Shown here: positions 1 to 7,370 of the stretch, one piece after another
Layout of the letters: every line of letters begins with the position of its first letter
Numbering within the stretch: the stretch's first letter is position 1
Assembly: GCA_946534775.1 (NCBI GenBank)
Contig: CAMNCZ010000037.1
Coordinates: forward strand, 1 to 7,743
Direction of reading: 5' to 3'
Source: an uncultured Eubacteriaceae bacterium
GTDB lineage: Bacteria > Bacillota > Clostridia > Lachnospirales > CAG-274
DNA: 7,743 bases
Notes under the pieces: generated by a model
Told to the model about the DNA's origin: nothing
What the model saw: only the letters and a program-made list of their open reading frames with translations
The model's database searches: none
Made by a program: the position numbers and the translations under genes

Positions 1-1223
1 TTGTGCCCGAACCGAAAAAATACGAAAAAAATATCGCAAAATACGTTATGATGCCCGGCAACGCCATAAAAAGACATCCCGTTGTTGAGCAGAGAACACT
101 TGACCTTATAAAATATGCCGAAGAAACACCGTTAAACCGCATTGAAGACGGCAGCGACAACTCTATAGGCATCATCACCTCAAGCACTTGCTATCAGTAT
201 ACAAAAGAGGCTGTAGGCGACAAATATCCCGTTTTAAAACTGGGTATGGTAAACCCGCTGCCCGTTGAAAAGATAAAGAATTTTGCAAAGACGGTAAAAC
301 AGGTTATAGTTATCGAGGAACTTGACCCCGTTATCGAGACTCACTGCAAAAATATCGGCGTTGAGGTAAAGGGAAAAGAACTTTTCTCTATGCTGGGTGA
401 ATTTTCGCAGTCGATAATTGCAAAGGCACTCGGAGAGGCAGACAAGGATGCCTGTCCCGCAATAGAGGGGCTTCCCGTAAGACCGCCCGTTATGTGCGCA
501 GGCTGCCCTCACAGAGGCTTATTCTACACGCTTTCCAAAAACAAGTTAAGGGTGCTTGGCGATATAGGCTGCTATACGCTGGGCGCGGTCGCACCTTTAA
601 GTGCTATGGATATGACACTTTGTATGGGTGCTTCCATCAGTTCGCTGCACGGCTTTAACAAGGCTATGGGCGAAGAAAGCGAAAAGAATACCGTTTGCGT
701 TATCGGTGACTCCACCTTTATGCATTCGGGTATGACAAGCCTTGCAAATATTGCATACAATCAAAGTAATTCCACGGTAATAATTTTGGATAACTCCATT
801 ACGGGTATGACGGGACATCAGCAGAACCCGACAACGGGCTACAACATAAAGGGCGACCCCGCGGGCAAGATAGACCTTGAGGCGCTTTGCCGTTCTATGG
901 GCTTTAACCGCGTTGCCGTTGTGGATCCTTACGACCTTGCGGAAACCGACAGAGTTATCAAAGAAGAACTTGCCGCAGACGAGGCTTCGGTTATAATCAG
1001 CCGCCGTCCCTGCGCACTGCTTAAATATGTTAAGCATAAACCTTCGCTTCACGTTGATACGGACAAGTGCCGCAGCTGCCGCGCTTGTATGAAGATAGGC
1101 TGCCCCGCCATAAGCTTTAAAGAGGGCAAGGCACACGTTGACAATACGCTTTGCGTTGGCTGCGGTGTTTGTCAGCAGCTTTGTAAATTTGACGCTTTGG
1201 TTGACGAAGGGGGTAATGTATGA
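1..1223 (+). CDS. iorA: Indolepyruvate ferredoxin oxidoreductase, alpha subunit (5'-partial)
   Basis: Catalytic subunit of the enzyme that oxidatively decarboxylates aryl pyruvates (indolepyruvate, phenylpyruvate) to aryl-acetyl-CoA, reducing ferredoxin; cytoplasmic. The reading frame starts at base 3 and is open to the window edge. The GTG there is an internal codon, so roughly the first 190 residues of a usual ~580-600 aa protein (the pyrimidine-binding domain) are missing. Over the 406 visible residues I see the transketolase C-terminal-like domain (about 50-145), the CAGCPHRG motif (165-172), the TPP/Mg site (GDS at 235-237, where GDG is usual, followed by the LDN Asn at 264), and a C-terminal 2x[4Fe-4S] ferredoxin domain. 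Its cysteines are 356/359/362/367 and 384/387/390/394. The stop overlaps the iorB start (ATGA). The family call is firm; the exact aryl substrate is inferred. Confidence 0.95.
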   Translation, partial: VPEPKKYEKNIAKYVMMPGNAIKRHPVVEQRTLDLIKYAEETPLNRIEDGSDNSIGIITSSTCYQYTKEAVGDKYPVLKLGMVNPLPVEKIKNFAKTVKQVIVIEELDPVIETHCKNIGVEVKGKELFSMLGEFSQSIIAKALGEADKDACPAIEGLPVRPPVMCAGCPHRGLFYTLSKNKLRVLGDIGCYTLGAVAPLSAMDMTLCMGASISSLHGFNKAMGEESEKNTVCVIGDSTFMHSGMTSLANIAYNQSNSTVIILDNSITGMTGHQQNPTTGYNIKGDPAGKIDLEALCRSMGFNRVAVVDPYDLAETDRVIKEELAADEASVIISRRPCALLKYVKHKPSLHVDTDKCRSCRACMKIGCPAISFKEGKAHVDNTLCVGCGVCQQLCKFDALVDEGGNV

Positions 1224-1798
1224 TGCAGACAGTTAATATAATGATAGTTGGTGTTGGCGGTCAGGGTTCTCTGCTTGCCAGCAAGCTTCTGGGCCACGTT
1301 GTTATGACAAAGGGCTATGATGTTAAGGTATCGGAAGTACACGGTATGAGCCAGCGCGGCGGCAGTGTAGTAACTTATGTGCGCTTTGGCGACAAGGTGT
1401 ATTCACCTGTTATCGACAAGGGCGAGGCCGATTACATCATCTCGTTTGAGGTGCTTGAAGCGGCACGCTATCTGCCTTTCCTTAAAAAAGGCGGCAAGAT
1501 AATAGTAAACTCGCAGGAGATAGACCCTATGCCCGTTATTACGGGTGCTGCGGAGTATCCCGAAAACCTGCTTGACAAAATGTCGGCAGCGGGCGCAGAT
1601 GTAAATGCGCTTGACGCACTTGCGCTTGCAAACGAGGCGGGTTCACCCAAGGCGGCAAATATCGCACTTATGGGCAGATTTTCCAAACTTTTCGCCGACA
1701 TTACGGAGGACGAGTGGTTAAGCTCCATAGAAGCCTGCGTACCGCCGAAATTTTTGGAACTTAACAAAAAAGCATTCTATTTAGGCAGAAATTCCTAA
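1220..1798 (+). CDS. iorB: Indolepyruvate ferredoxin oxidoreductase, beta subunit
   Basis: Small partner subunit of IorA, of the pyruvate:ferredoxin oxidoreductase gamma-type fold, 192 aa, normal for the family. It begins with a glycine-rich GVGGQG motif (residues 11-16) after a beta strand and carries the characteristic SEVHGMSQRGG stretch (38-48), both typical of IorB/PorG subunits. An AAGGGGG site at 1207-1213 lies 6 nt before the ATG at 1220, which overlaps the iorA stop as ATGA, so the two are translationally coupled. The second ATG at 1223 is an equally plausible start. The adjacent iorA and the motif set separate it from PorG or KorC gamma subunits. It is followed 30 nt later by the paaK-like gene. 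Confidence 0.93.
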   Translation: MMQTVNIMIVGVGGQGSLLASKLLGHVVMTKGYDVKVSEVHGMSQRGGSVVTYVRFGDKVYSPVIDKGEADYIISFEVLEAARYLPFLKKGGKIIVNSQEIDPMPVITGAAEYPENLLDKMSAAGADVNALDALALANEAGSPKAANIALMGRFSKLFADITEDEWLSSIEACVPPKFLELNKKAFYLGRNS

Positions 1799-1828
1799 GG
1801 AAAAATCAAGAAGTACAGGAGAAACGGT

Positions 1829-3151
1829 ATGATGAATAATTATTTCAATCCCGAGATCGAAACGATGCCTGTTGAAGAAATAAAGAAACTTCAAAGCGAA
1901 AGACTTGTAGAACAGGTAAGACACGTTTTCGACAATGTAAAGTTTTACAGAAAAAAGATGGAAGAAGCGGGTGTAAGACCTGCCGATATCAAGGGCATAG
2001 AGGACCTTCACAAACTTCCGTTTATCACAAAAGACGATTTAAGGGACCAGTATCCCTACGGCTTTGTGGGTGTTCCGCTTAAAGACTGCGTAAGAATACA
2101 GTCAACAAGCGGAACGACGGGCAGACGTGTGGTATCCTTCTATACACAGGAAGACCTTGACGTTTGGGAGACCTGCTGCGCAAGAGCGCTTGTGGCCGCA
2201 GGCGCAACCAGTGCGGATGTTGTACACGTCAGCTACGGCTACGGCCTGTTTACGGGCGGCCCGGGTCTTAACGGCGGTTCGCATAAACTCGGTTCGCTTA
2301 CATTGCCGATGTCCTCGGGTAATACCGACAGACAGATACAGTTTATGACAGACCTCGGTTCGACAATACTTTGCTGCACGCCTTCTTATGCGGCTTACCT
2401 TGGCGAATGCATCAAGGAACGCGGCGTAAAAGACGAGATAAGGTTAAAAGCGGGTATTTTCGGCGCCGAAGCGTGGACGGAAGAAATGCGCCGCAACATC
2501 GAAAAATCGCTTGGCATAAAGGCTTATGATATTTACGGCCTTACCGAGATAAGCGGCCCCGGTGTTTCCTTTGAGTGTAAGGAACAAAAGGGTATGCATA
2601 TCAACGAGGACCACTTTATTGCGGAGGTCATCAACCCCGCTACGGGCGAAGTGCTGCCCGAGGGCGAAAAGGGCGAGCTTGTATTCACCTGCCTTACCAA
2701 AAAGGCGTTCCCGCTGTTAAGATACAGAACAAGGGATATCTGCATACTTTCAAGAAAGAAATGTTCCTGCGGCAGAACTCATATCAAAATGAGTAAGCCT
2801 TTGGGCAGAAGCGACGATATGATGGTAGTCAAGGGTGTAAATGTATTCCCGTCACAGATAGAGACGGTTCTTCTTGCAAACGGCTATGAGGCTAACTATC
2901 AGCTTATAGTTGACAGAAAGAACAACTCCGATACCATTGCTTGTGATGTTGAGTGGCTGCCCGATAAGCCGCCTAAGGATGTTATGGATAAGATCGAGCG
3001 CGAAGGCCAGCTTATCGCCAAACTTAAATCTATGCTTGGCATAGCAGTCAAGGTCAAACTGGTAGAGCCTAAGACTATCCCGAGAAGTGAAGGCAAGGCG
3101 GTCAGAATAATCGATAAACGTAACCTTTACGAAGAAAGCACCCTTAAATAA
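1829..3151 (+). CDS. paaK: Phenylacetate-CoA ligase (AMP-forming), PaaK type
   Basis: Adenylate-forming ligase that converts phenylacetate or a related aryl acetate, ATP and CoA to aryl-acetyl-CoA, AMP and PPi. The 440 aa is the normal length. Visible motifs in order: the P-loop-like STSGTTGR (92-99), the YGLTE adenine/acyl-adenylate motif (236-240), RYRTRD (298-303), a CSCGR segment (312-316), the C-terminal-domain hinge GRSDDMMVVKG (326-336) and the C-terminal lysine in EGKA (K423) expected for the adenylation step. AGGAG lies 7 nt before the ATG at 1829; a second ATG follows directly. Position after iorAB is a common arrangement in anaerobes and archaea. Together they could run either from amino acid to aryl-acetyl-CoA or, with PaaK activating external aryl acids, in reverse to rebuild aromatic amino acids. 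Direction cannot be told from sequence. Confidence 0.93.
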   Translation: MMNNYFNPEIETMPVEEIKKLQSERLVEQVRHVFDNVKFYRKKMEEAGVRPADIKGIEDLHKLPFITKDDLRDQYPYGFVGVPLKDCVRIQSTSGTTGRRVVSFYTQEDLDVWETCCARALVAAGATSADVVHVSYGYGLFTGGPGLNGGSHKLGSLTLPMSSGNTDRQIQFMTDLGSTILCCTPSYAAYLGECIKERGVKDEIRLKAGIFGAEAWTEEMRRNIEKSLGIKAYDIYGLTEISGPGVSFECKEQKGMHINEDHFIAEVINPATGEVLPEGEKGELVFTCLTKKAFPLLRYRTRDICILSRKKCSCGRTHIKMSKPLGRSDDMMVVKGVNVFPSQIETVLLANGYEANYQLIVDRKNNSDTIACDVEWLPDKPPKDVMDKIEREGQLIAKLKSMLGIAVKVKLVEPKTIPRSEGKAVRIIDKRNLYEESTLK

Positions 3152-3159
3152 GCAAGACT

Positions 3160-3978
3160 ATGATAATAGATTTTCATACTCATATTTTCCCCGAAAAAAT
3201 AGCCGAAAGAAGTATCGAATTTCTTTCGGCTAAAAGCGGGGTAAAAAATAAGATCGACGGTACGGCGGCAGGGCTTGTGAAAAGTATGGAAGACGGCGGT
3301 GTCGATCTGTCCGTGGTGCTGCCCGTTGCCACAAAACCGCAGCAGTTTGATTCCATAACGCGCTTTGCGGCGGAAATAAACGAAAAGTATGACGGAAAAC
3401 TTTTGTCGCTTGGCGGCATACACCCACTGGATACGGATTATAAACAGCACCTTAAAACGCTTAAAAATGCGGGCTTTAAGGGAATAAAACTGCATCCCGA
3501 CTATCAGGATATATTTATAGACGATATAAACTGCAAACGGCTTATTTACGAAGCATCCGCGCTTGATATGATAATTGTCGTACACGCGGGCGAGGATATA
3601 GGCTACGGCGATCCCGTGCATTGCCCGCCGCAAAAAACGCTGGATATGATAAACGAGATACATCCCGAAAAACTGGTGCTTGCGCATCTTGGCGGCTGGG
3701 AACAGTGGGATGATGTGCTTGAACTTTTGTGCGGGCTTGATATCTGGCTTGATACGGCGTTTTGTTTTGAGTATATAAAGCCCGAAATGTTTGATAAAAT
3801 TTTGAAAAAGCACGGTCACAAGCGTATTCTTTTTGCAACGGACAGCCCGTGGAGCGGACAGAAAGATTATGTTGAAAGAATAGAACGTCTTTTGCCCGAC
3901 AAGGCGGTAAGGGATGCGGTGACTTGCGGCAATGCAAAGGAGCTGTTATATGGAACGCGGGATCAAAAATGTCAGTGA
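3160..3978 (+). CDS. Amidohydrolase 2 family metal-dependent hydrolase (TIM barrel)
   Basis: A 272-aa TIM-barrel hydrolase or decarboxylase-like protein of the amidohydrolase_2 (COG2159) group, related to aminocarboxymuconate-semialdehyde decarboxylase. Metal ligands expected of the family are visible: HTH at residues 6-8 just after the first strand, GIKLHP (108-113), VHAG with H142, AHLGG with H176, and ATDSPW with D228. The substrate is unknown; the family includes both hydrolases and non-oxidative decarboxylases. The start is chosen because the protein must begin close to the HTH motif, even though no strong SD is seen and only 8 nt separate it from the paaK stop, which suggests coupled translation. 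Cistron position suggests a role with aryl-acid or aryl-CoA metabolites, but that is inference. Confidence 0.85.
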   Translation: MIIDFHTHIFPEKIAERSIEFLSAKSGVKNKIDGTAAGLVKSMEDGGVDLSVVLPVATKPQQFDSITRFAAEINEKYDGKLLSLGGIHPLDTDYKQHLKTLKNAGFKGIKLHPDYQDIFIDDINCKRLIYEASALDMIIVVHAGEDIGYGDPVHCPPQKTLDMINEIHPEKLVLAHLGGWEQWDDVLELLCGLDIWLDTAFCFEYIKPEMFDKILKKHGHKRILFATDSPWSGQKDYVERIERLLPDKAVRDAVTCGNAKELLYGTRDQKCQ

Positions 3979-4432
3979 TTCCCTGACGGAATGTATGCGC
4001 CTTATAAAGCACGAGGATATAAACGGCGGCACAAGGCTTTTCGGCGGCAGGCTTATGCAGTGGATGGATGAAGCTGCGGGCATCTGCGCTATGCGTCACA
4101 GCGGCGGTATGATAACGACCGCGGCAGTCGATAATCTTCAATTTAAAAAGGGCGCTTATATAGGTGATGTCATCGCTATAACTGCAAAAATAACTTATGT
4201 CGGCAGGACTTCTATGGAAGTGCGTACCGACGTTTATGTTGAGGAATGTGAAACGGGAAAGCGCCACGTTATAAACCACGCTTATTTTACCGAGGTGTGC
4301 GTTGACAAAAACGGTACGCCCGTTCCCGTTAAATATACCGTTGAACCCAAAACGGAAATTGAAAAAGCCGAATGGGAAGGCGCGCAAAAGCGTATAGAAA
4401 TGCGTAAAAAAAGAAGAACGGAAGGCTATTGA
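3950..4432 (+). CDS. Acyl-CoA thioesterase, hotdog fold (YciA/BACH-like)
   Basis: A 160-aa single-hotdog thioesterase predicted to hydrolyse acyl-CoA to free acid and CoA; such proteins act as cytoplasmic oligomers. The signature reads N25-GG..LFGG..MQWMDEAAG (D40 is the likely catalytic acid), then TTAAVDNLQF (56-65), a GD at 72-73 and GRTSMEV (85-91), which match the YciA/acyl-CoA hydrolase pattern. I place the start at the ATG at 3950, because AAAGGAG (3936-3942) sits 7 nt upstream. A longer version from ATG 3932 would put the SD inside the gene. The gene overlaps the end of the amidohydrolase by 29 nt. The C-terminal tail is rich in Lys, Arg and Glu. Next to IorAB/PaaK it could release aryl acetates from CoA, though the family often has broad specificity. 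Confidence 0.88.
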   Translation: MERGIKNVSDSLTECMRLIKHEDINGGTRLFGGRLMQWMDEAAGICAMRHSGGMITTAAVDNLQFKKGAYIGDVIAITAKITYVGRTSMEVRTDVYVEECETGKRHVINHAYFTEVCVDKNGTPVPVKYTVEPKTEIEKAEWEGAQKRIEMRKKRRTEGY

Positions 4433-4453
4433 AAGGCTTTCCGTTCTTTTTTT
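4414..4453. terminator. Bidirectional Rho-independent terminator shared by convergent genes
   Basis: A 14-bp stem (4414-4427 with 4435-4448, including two G-T wobbles) and a 7-nt loop, followed on the + strand by a 7-T run (4447-4453). Read on the - strand it is followed by a T-rich stretch (complement of 4401-4415), so it can stop both the thioesterase operon and the lipoprotein gene whose stop is at 4456. The thioesterase stop codon (4430-4432) lies in the loop, so the last codons form the ascending stem. Confidence 0.92.
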
Positions 4454-4455
4454 AT

Positions 4456-4866
4456 TTATTTTTTTATAGATTCCCTGACTTTTTGCAGCTCTGATGCAGA
4501 CTGGCTTATTTTCAGATTGTTTCCGTCCATTTGCGTCATCTTGTATTCGTCTTCGGTCATATCAAGGTAGTTGTTTAAAAGTTCCGCTGCCTTGTCAAGC
4601 GCGCTTTCCACCGTTTCGTTTGCAGGTACAGACGGGTCGGTGTACGCTGCGGCGGTTTCGTTGTACGCTTTTTCAAGCACCGCGATATTTTCTTTAAAGT
4701 CCGAATACGATAAGGAGTTGTCTGCGGGCTCGTCGGCTATTGTAATACTTTTTGTTTCTCCCGACTGTGACGTATTTTCGACGTTGTTGGAAGAGTTGCA
4801 GCCGCATAAAGCCGCGGTACAAAATAATATTAATAAAATTTTTTTTATATTAAAAATTTTTTTCAT
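4456..4866 (-). CDS. Small lipoprotein of unknown function
   Basis: A 136-aa predicted lipoprotein. Starting at the ATG at 4866 it has a lysine-rich n-region (MKKIFNIKK), a hydrophobic core and a lipobox-like L-C-G-C with the acceptor cysteine at residue 23, then a Ser/Asn/Thr-rich linker and a mainly helical, acidic C-terminal half. I chose this start because AAGGA lies 8 nt upstream and the signal peptide then has normal shape; the in-frame ATG at 4908 would add 14 polar residues and overlap the upstream gene. No known domain is recognised. It lies 22 nt downstream of the HD-GYP gene, so it is probably cotranscribed and could work at the membrane face with that sensor; this is inference. 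It ends at the shared terminator. Confidence 0.8.
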   Translation of the reverse strand: MKKIFNIKKILLILFCTAALCGCNSSNNVENTSQSGETKSITIADEPADNSLSYSDFKENIAVLEKAYNETAAAYTDPSVPANETVESALDKAAELLNNYLDMTEDEYKMTQMDGNNLKISQSASELQKVRESIKK

Positions 4867-4888
4867 AACAGGTTTCCTTATCTTATGT

Positions 4889-7072
4889 TCAAATTTCGGA
4901 GTTTTCATTTGACATATTCATTTCGGAGATACGTCGTACTTCTTCCTTTGCGCCTACAAAAGCATCAACTATAGCGGGCTCAAAGTGATTTCCCGAACCC
5001 TCGATGATTATTGCAAGCGATTTTTCAAACGAAAAAGGTTCTTTGTAGCTTCGTCTTGAAACAAGGGCGTCAAATACATCGGCAACAGCCATTATCCTGG
5101 CAGACAGCGGGATCTGTTCGCCTTTGAGCCCCTTGGGATAGCCCGACCCGTTCCACTTTTCGTGGTGATACAGGGCAAGATTTTTGGCCTCCATAAGGTA
5201 GCCTGCTTCGGAAACAAGATCGATAGCGCCGTCGATTATTTCGCCGCCCGCTGTCGTGTGCTGCTTCATTACCGCAAATTCCTCGTCGGTCAGCTTGCCG
5301 GGTTTGTTAAGTATGCTGTCGGGTATCTTTATTTTGCCGATATCGTGCAGAGGTGCGGAGTTTACCACATCCTCTATATAATTGTCGGTAAGTATGCTTG
5401 TGTATTTGCCGTTTTTCTTTAACTGCTCCATAATAATGCGGGTGTACGCCGCGGTTTTCTTTATATGGTCGCCCGTGCATTTGTCACGGCTTTCAACTAT
5501 ATCGGCAAGCACAAGTATAAGTCCGTTCTGCATTTTGCTGATAAGTCGGCCCTTGTTTTGTATATCCTCGATATAGCCGTCGGTCTCGTCAATGGTTTTT
5601 GTGAAAGAGTTGTAAAGTCGTTCTATCTCGTCGCCCGTGGAAATATCAAGGCGCTTGAAGTGTTCGACACTCTTGTTTCGTTCTTTTTCGGAGTTAAAGG
5701 CAAAATCCTCGGCAGCTATCGACATTGTGTTGATAGGCAGGATAATGTGGTACTCCGCAAGCCAAAGCCCGATTGCAAGTATCAGTATAAAAAATGCAAA
5801 AAACAGCGAGGTACATTTTACAAGATAACTTATCTCGTGCAGGGTGACGGTCTGCAGGGAAATATCTGCCGCCGCGTAAGCAGCGCAGGTGCCGTCCGTG
5901 CGGTAGATAGGTTCGTACACGGTCATAAGCCAGCCGTAAGTGTCGTTTGAATTGATAGGCGGTATCGGCTTGCCTTCAAGCAGATCGGGCACATATTTTT
6001 CAAAACTCGGGTCAAAATCTATTACATCGCCAAGTTTTGAGGCGGGCTGAATGTTGCCGTTTTCATCTACGCTGTCAAGGTCAAAAACGACGTGGCAGCC
6101 GTCTTTCTCGATCTTATATACATAAATATATTGTATATTTGGCGAAGAATCCTTTATGGCATAAAGCCGCTGCACAGTTGTGTCATAGCCCGTGGTGCGG
6201 TTGCCTTTTTCAAGATATTTATCGATATCGTCGCCGTTGATGGTAGCGCGCACAAGGGAAACTACCGACTGGCAGGCGGCCTCGTTTTCATCAAGTATGG
6301 CGCGATGATAAAGCACTGTGGTAACAGTCACTGTCGATGCCGCAATGATTATTACCGCGGTACTTATAACAATAAGTATTTTGTGCCTTAACGAAATACT
6401 GCGTGTGCGCTGTACGCCTGCCGCTTCACGTTCAATTTCCGACAGGGGTTTCTGGCGCCAGCCGTAAAAATGGATAAGCGGTTTAAGCCTTGCGGGGATA
6501 AAACGCATAATTATTATTACCAGCGTGACCGTAATGGCCTTATCCGCAACATCTATAATAAAATCGGCCGTCAGCTGCGCCCAAAAAACGTTGTTGATGA
6601 TATTTTCGTGTATATATGTCGCAAACGGCGCCGAAATGCCCTCGCCAATGTTAAATCCATATAAAAAATATGTTATAAGCGAGCCGAGTATACCGCCTAT
6701 GCCCGCAAAGGCCAATATCGCAAGCACGGTTTTAAGCGGGCGTTCAAAAAAGCCCCTTTTTGCGAAAAATGCGGCAAGAAGCGCGATAATCACGTTTATA
6801 ACGGCGTAATAGGCATTTGTTATGTCGGTAATGCCGTTTATAATATTTGTGATATATCCAACCGCAATACCGGGCATATATCCGCCAAATGAAGCCACAA
6901 GCACCGTGCCGATGGAGTCAAGATAGAGGGGCAGCTTGAAGTGTGCCGCTATAGATGACCCCGCAATGTTGATAACTGCGCCCAAAATACAAAAAGCCAC
7001 TGCGGATAAAGGCTGCGAATCCCATTGCATTTTTTGTGCGGGCGCTTTTGAGTTTTTGTTTTTTCTAACCAT
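4889..7072 (-). CDS. Membrane sensor HD-GYP domain protein (predicted c-di-GMP phosphodiesterase)
   Basis: A 727-aa multidomain membrane signalling protein. Residues ~20-190 form a multi-helix membrane module whose YLDSIGTVLVASFGGYMPG segment resembles ECF-transporter S-components. A further helix (~231-255), an extracytoplasmic Cache-like sensor region (~256-415) and another helix (~418-440) come next, then a HAMP-like linker (~440-495) and the HD-GYP domain (~515-710). The HD-GYP motifs look intact: E527 and H536, HDIGK (H576, D577, K580), H605, HHEKWNGSGYP (636-646; the usual Asp before G is Asn641), and VADVFDAL with D665. Known HD-GYP proteins hydrolyse cyclic-di-GMP, so activity is likely. 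No GGDEF or EAL domain is present. The start at 7072 has a GAAGGTG site at 7077-7083. It is the first gene of a two-gene unit with the lipoprotein. Confidence 0.9.
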   Translation of the reverse strand: MVRKNKNSKAPAQKMQWDSQPLSAVAFCILGAVINIAGSSIAAHFKLPLYLDSIGTVLVASFGGYMPGIAVGYITNIINGITDITNAYYAVINVIIALLAAFFAKRGFFERPLKTVLAILAFAGIGGILGSLITYFLYGFNIGEGISAPFATYIHENIINNVFWAQLTADFIIDVADKAITVTLVIIIMRFIPARLKPLIHFYGWRQKPLSEIEREAAGVQRTRSISLRHKILIVISTAVIIIAASTVTVTTVLYHRAILDENEAACQSVVSLVRATINGDDIDKYLEKGNRTTGYDTTVQRLYAIKDSSPNIQYIYVYKIEKDGCHVVFDLDSVDENGNIQPASKLGDVIDFDPSFEKYVPDLLEGKPIPPINSNDTYGWLMTVYEPIYRTDGTCAAYAAADISLQTVTLHEISYLVKCTSLFFAFFILILAIGLWLAEYHIILPINTMSIAAEDFAFNSEKERNKSVEHFKRLDISTGDEIERLYNSFTKTIDETDGYIEDIQNKGRLISKMQNGLILVLADIVESRDKCTGDHIKKTAAYTRIIMEQLKKNGKYTSILTDNYIEDVVNSAPLHDIGKIKIPDSILNKPGKLTDEEFAVMKQHTTAGGEIIDGAIDLVSEAGYLMEAKNLALYHHEKWNGSGYPKGLKGEQIPLSARIMAVADVFDALVSRRSYKEPFSFEKSLAIIIEGSGNHFEPAIVDAFVGAKEEVRRISEMNMSNENSEI

Positions 7073-7111
7073 ATTACACCTTCTATCTGTCCGTAAATTT
7101 GTCTAATTACT

Positions 7112-7141
7112 ATCATATCATAAATAAGGGTATAAAAGCAA
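7112..7141 (-). promoter_or_regulatory. Candidate promoter of the HD-GYP/lipoprotein unit
   Basis: On the - strand TTGCTT (7136-7141) and TATGAT (7112-7117) are separated by 18 nt, about 40 nt ahead of the HD-GYP start codon. The -35 is 4/6 and the -10 is 5/6 to the sigma-A consensus. It is the best candidate in the gap, but it is only moderate. Confidence 0.5.
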
Positions 7142-7200
7142 TAGTTTAATAAAACATTTTTGACAAAACAATGTATATGAAACAAAAGAAGAGTAAATGC

Positions 7201-7229
7201 TTGACAAAACGGTATGGCGGCTGTATAAT
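7201..7229 (+). promoter_or_regulatory. Perfect consensus sigma-A promoter for the antisense RNA
   Basis: TTGACA (7201-7206), a 17-nt spacer, and TATAAT (7224-7229): 12/12 to the sigma-A consensus. Transcription should start near 7236. No open frame with a ribosome site follows; instead a strong terminator lies about 80 nt downstream, so the product is a short RNA. It looks stronger than the facing promoter of the small peptide gene, as expected for a labile RNA antitoxin made in excess. Confidence 0.85.
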
Positions 7230-7238
7230 GTAAGTACA

Positions 7239-7274
7239 ACAAAAGAGCTGTGTAGTATGACATGTTCATTACAC
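7239..7274 (+). repeat. Direct repeat copy A, in the antisense RNA
   Basis: Shares the ordered blocks ACAAAAGA, CT, TGTAG, GACATG, CA and TACAC with copy B at 7429-7461. Between the copies the substitutions are g7247/a7438, g7250/a7441, t7265/c7453, t7266/c7454 and t7269/c7456. All five leave a G-U pair when this RNA binds the peptide mRNA. The remaining differences are a 3-nt bulge (7256-7258) and single-nt bulges (7267 and 7437). Confidence 0.75.
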
Positions 7275-7280
7275 GCGAAC

Positions 7281-7317
7281 AAACCCCCAAAGAGATGCCG
7301 CTCGATGGGGGTTTTTT
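7281..7317. terminator. Stem-loop terminator at the convergence of peptide mRNA and antisense RNA
   Basis: AAACCCCCA (7281-7289) pairs with TGGGGGTTT (7306-7314). An inner GAG/CTC (7292-7294 with 7301-7303) across an AA/GA internal loop closes a 6-nt ATGCCG loop. Six Ts (7312-7317) follow on the + strand. On the - strand the stem is followed by TTTGTT, a weaker but usable T-tract, so it probably terminates both transcripts, giving them complementary 3' ends. Confidence 0.88.
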
Positions 7318-7370
7318 AGTCCGGTTCATACTTTCGTAATTCCCTTAGATTCGAGGCTCAATGTGCCGTG

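Larger units (their letters stand above)
7236..7317 (+). ncRNA. Candidate type I antitoxin (antisense) RNA
   Basis: A predicted RNA of about 82 nt, running from the expected start of the consensus promoter to the T-run of the stem-loop at 7281-7317. It has no convincing coding region. Two parts can pair with the convergent peptide mRNA. The 3' stem-loop region is encoded opposite the 3' end of that mRNA. The 5' part (7239-7274) is an imperfect copy of the + strand across the peptide gene's SD spacer, start codon and first codons (7429-7461), so it is antisense to the translation start. This is the arrangement known from RNAII of the Enterococcus par (fst) locus. Ends are inferred, not mapped. 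Confidence 0.75.

Noticed and set aside
3932..3949. Upstream ATG at 3932 for the thioesterase
   Set aside because: The AAAGGAG site lies downstream of this ATG and 7 nt before the ATG at 3950, so the shorter form is preferred.
3542..4387. 281-codon open frame on the - strand opposite the amidohydrolase and thioesterase
   Set aside because: Composition is that of an antisense shadow (rich in Phe, His, Arg), and both + strand genes have clear family motifs.
4867..4908. Longer lipoprotein start at 4908
   Set aside because: It would bury the signal peptide behind 14 polar residues and overlap the HD-GYP gene; the 4866 start has its own SD and a normal signal peptide.
4571..4912. 113-codon + strand frame opposite the lipoprotein
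   Set aside because: Antisense shadow of the lipoprotein; the apparent hydrophobic end is the complement of its Lys/Asn/Phe-rich signal peptide region.
7257..7319. 20-codon frame (ATG to TAG) inside the short + strand RNA
   Set aside because: No SD, it reads straight through the terminator stem into the T-run, and the antisense role explains the sequence better.
6949..7329. 126-codon open frame on the - strand over the start of the HD-GYP gene
   Set aside because: It runs out of frame across the HD-GYP N-terminus, its promoter region and the antisense RNA, has no SD and no recognisable composition.
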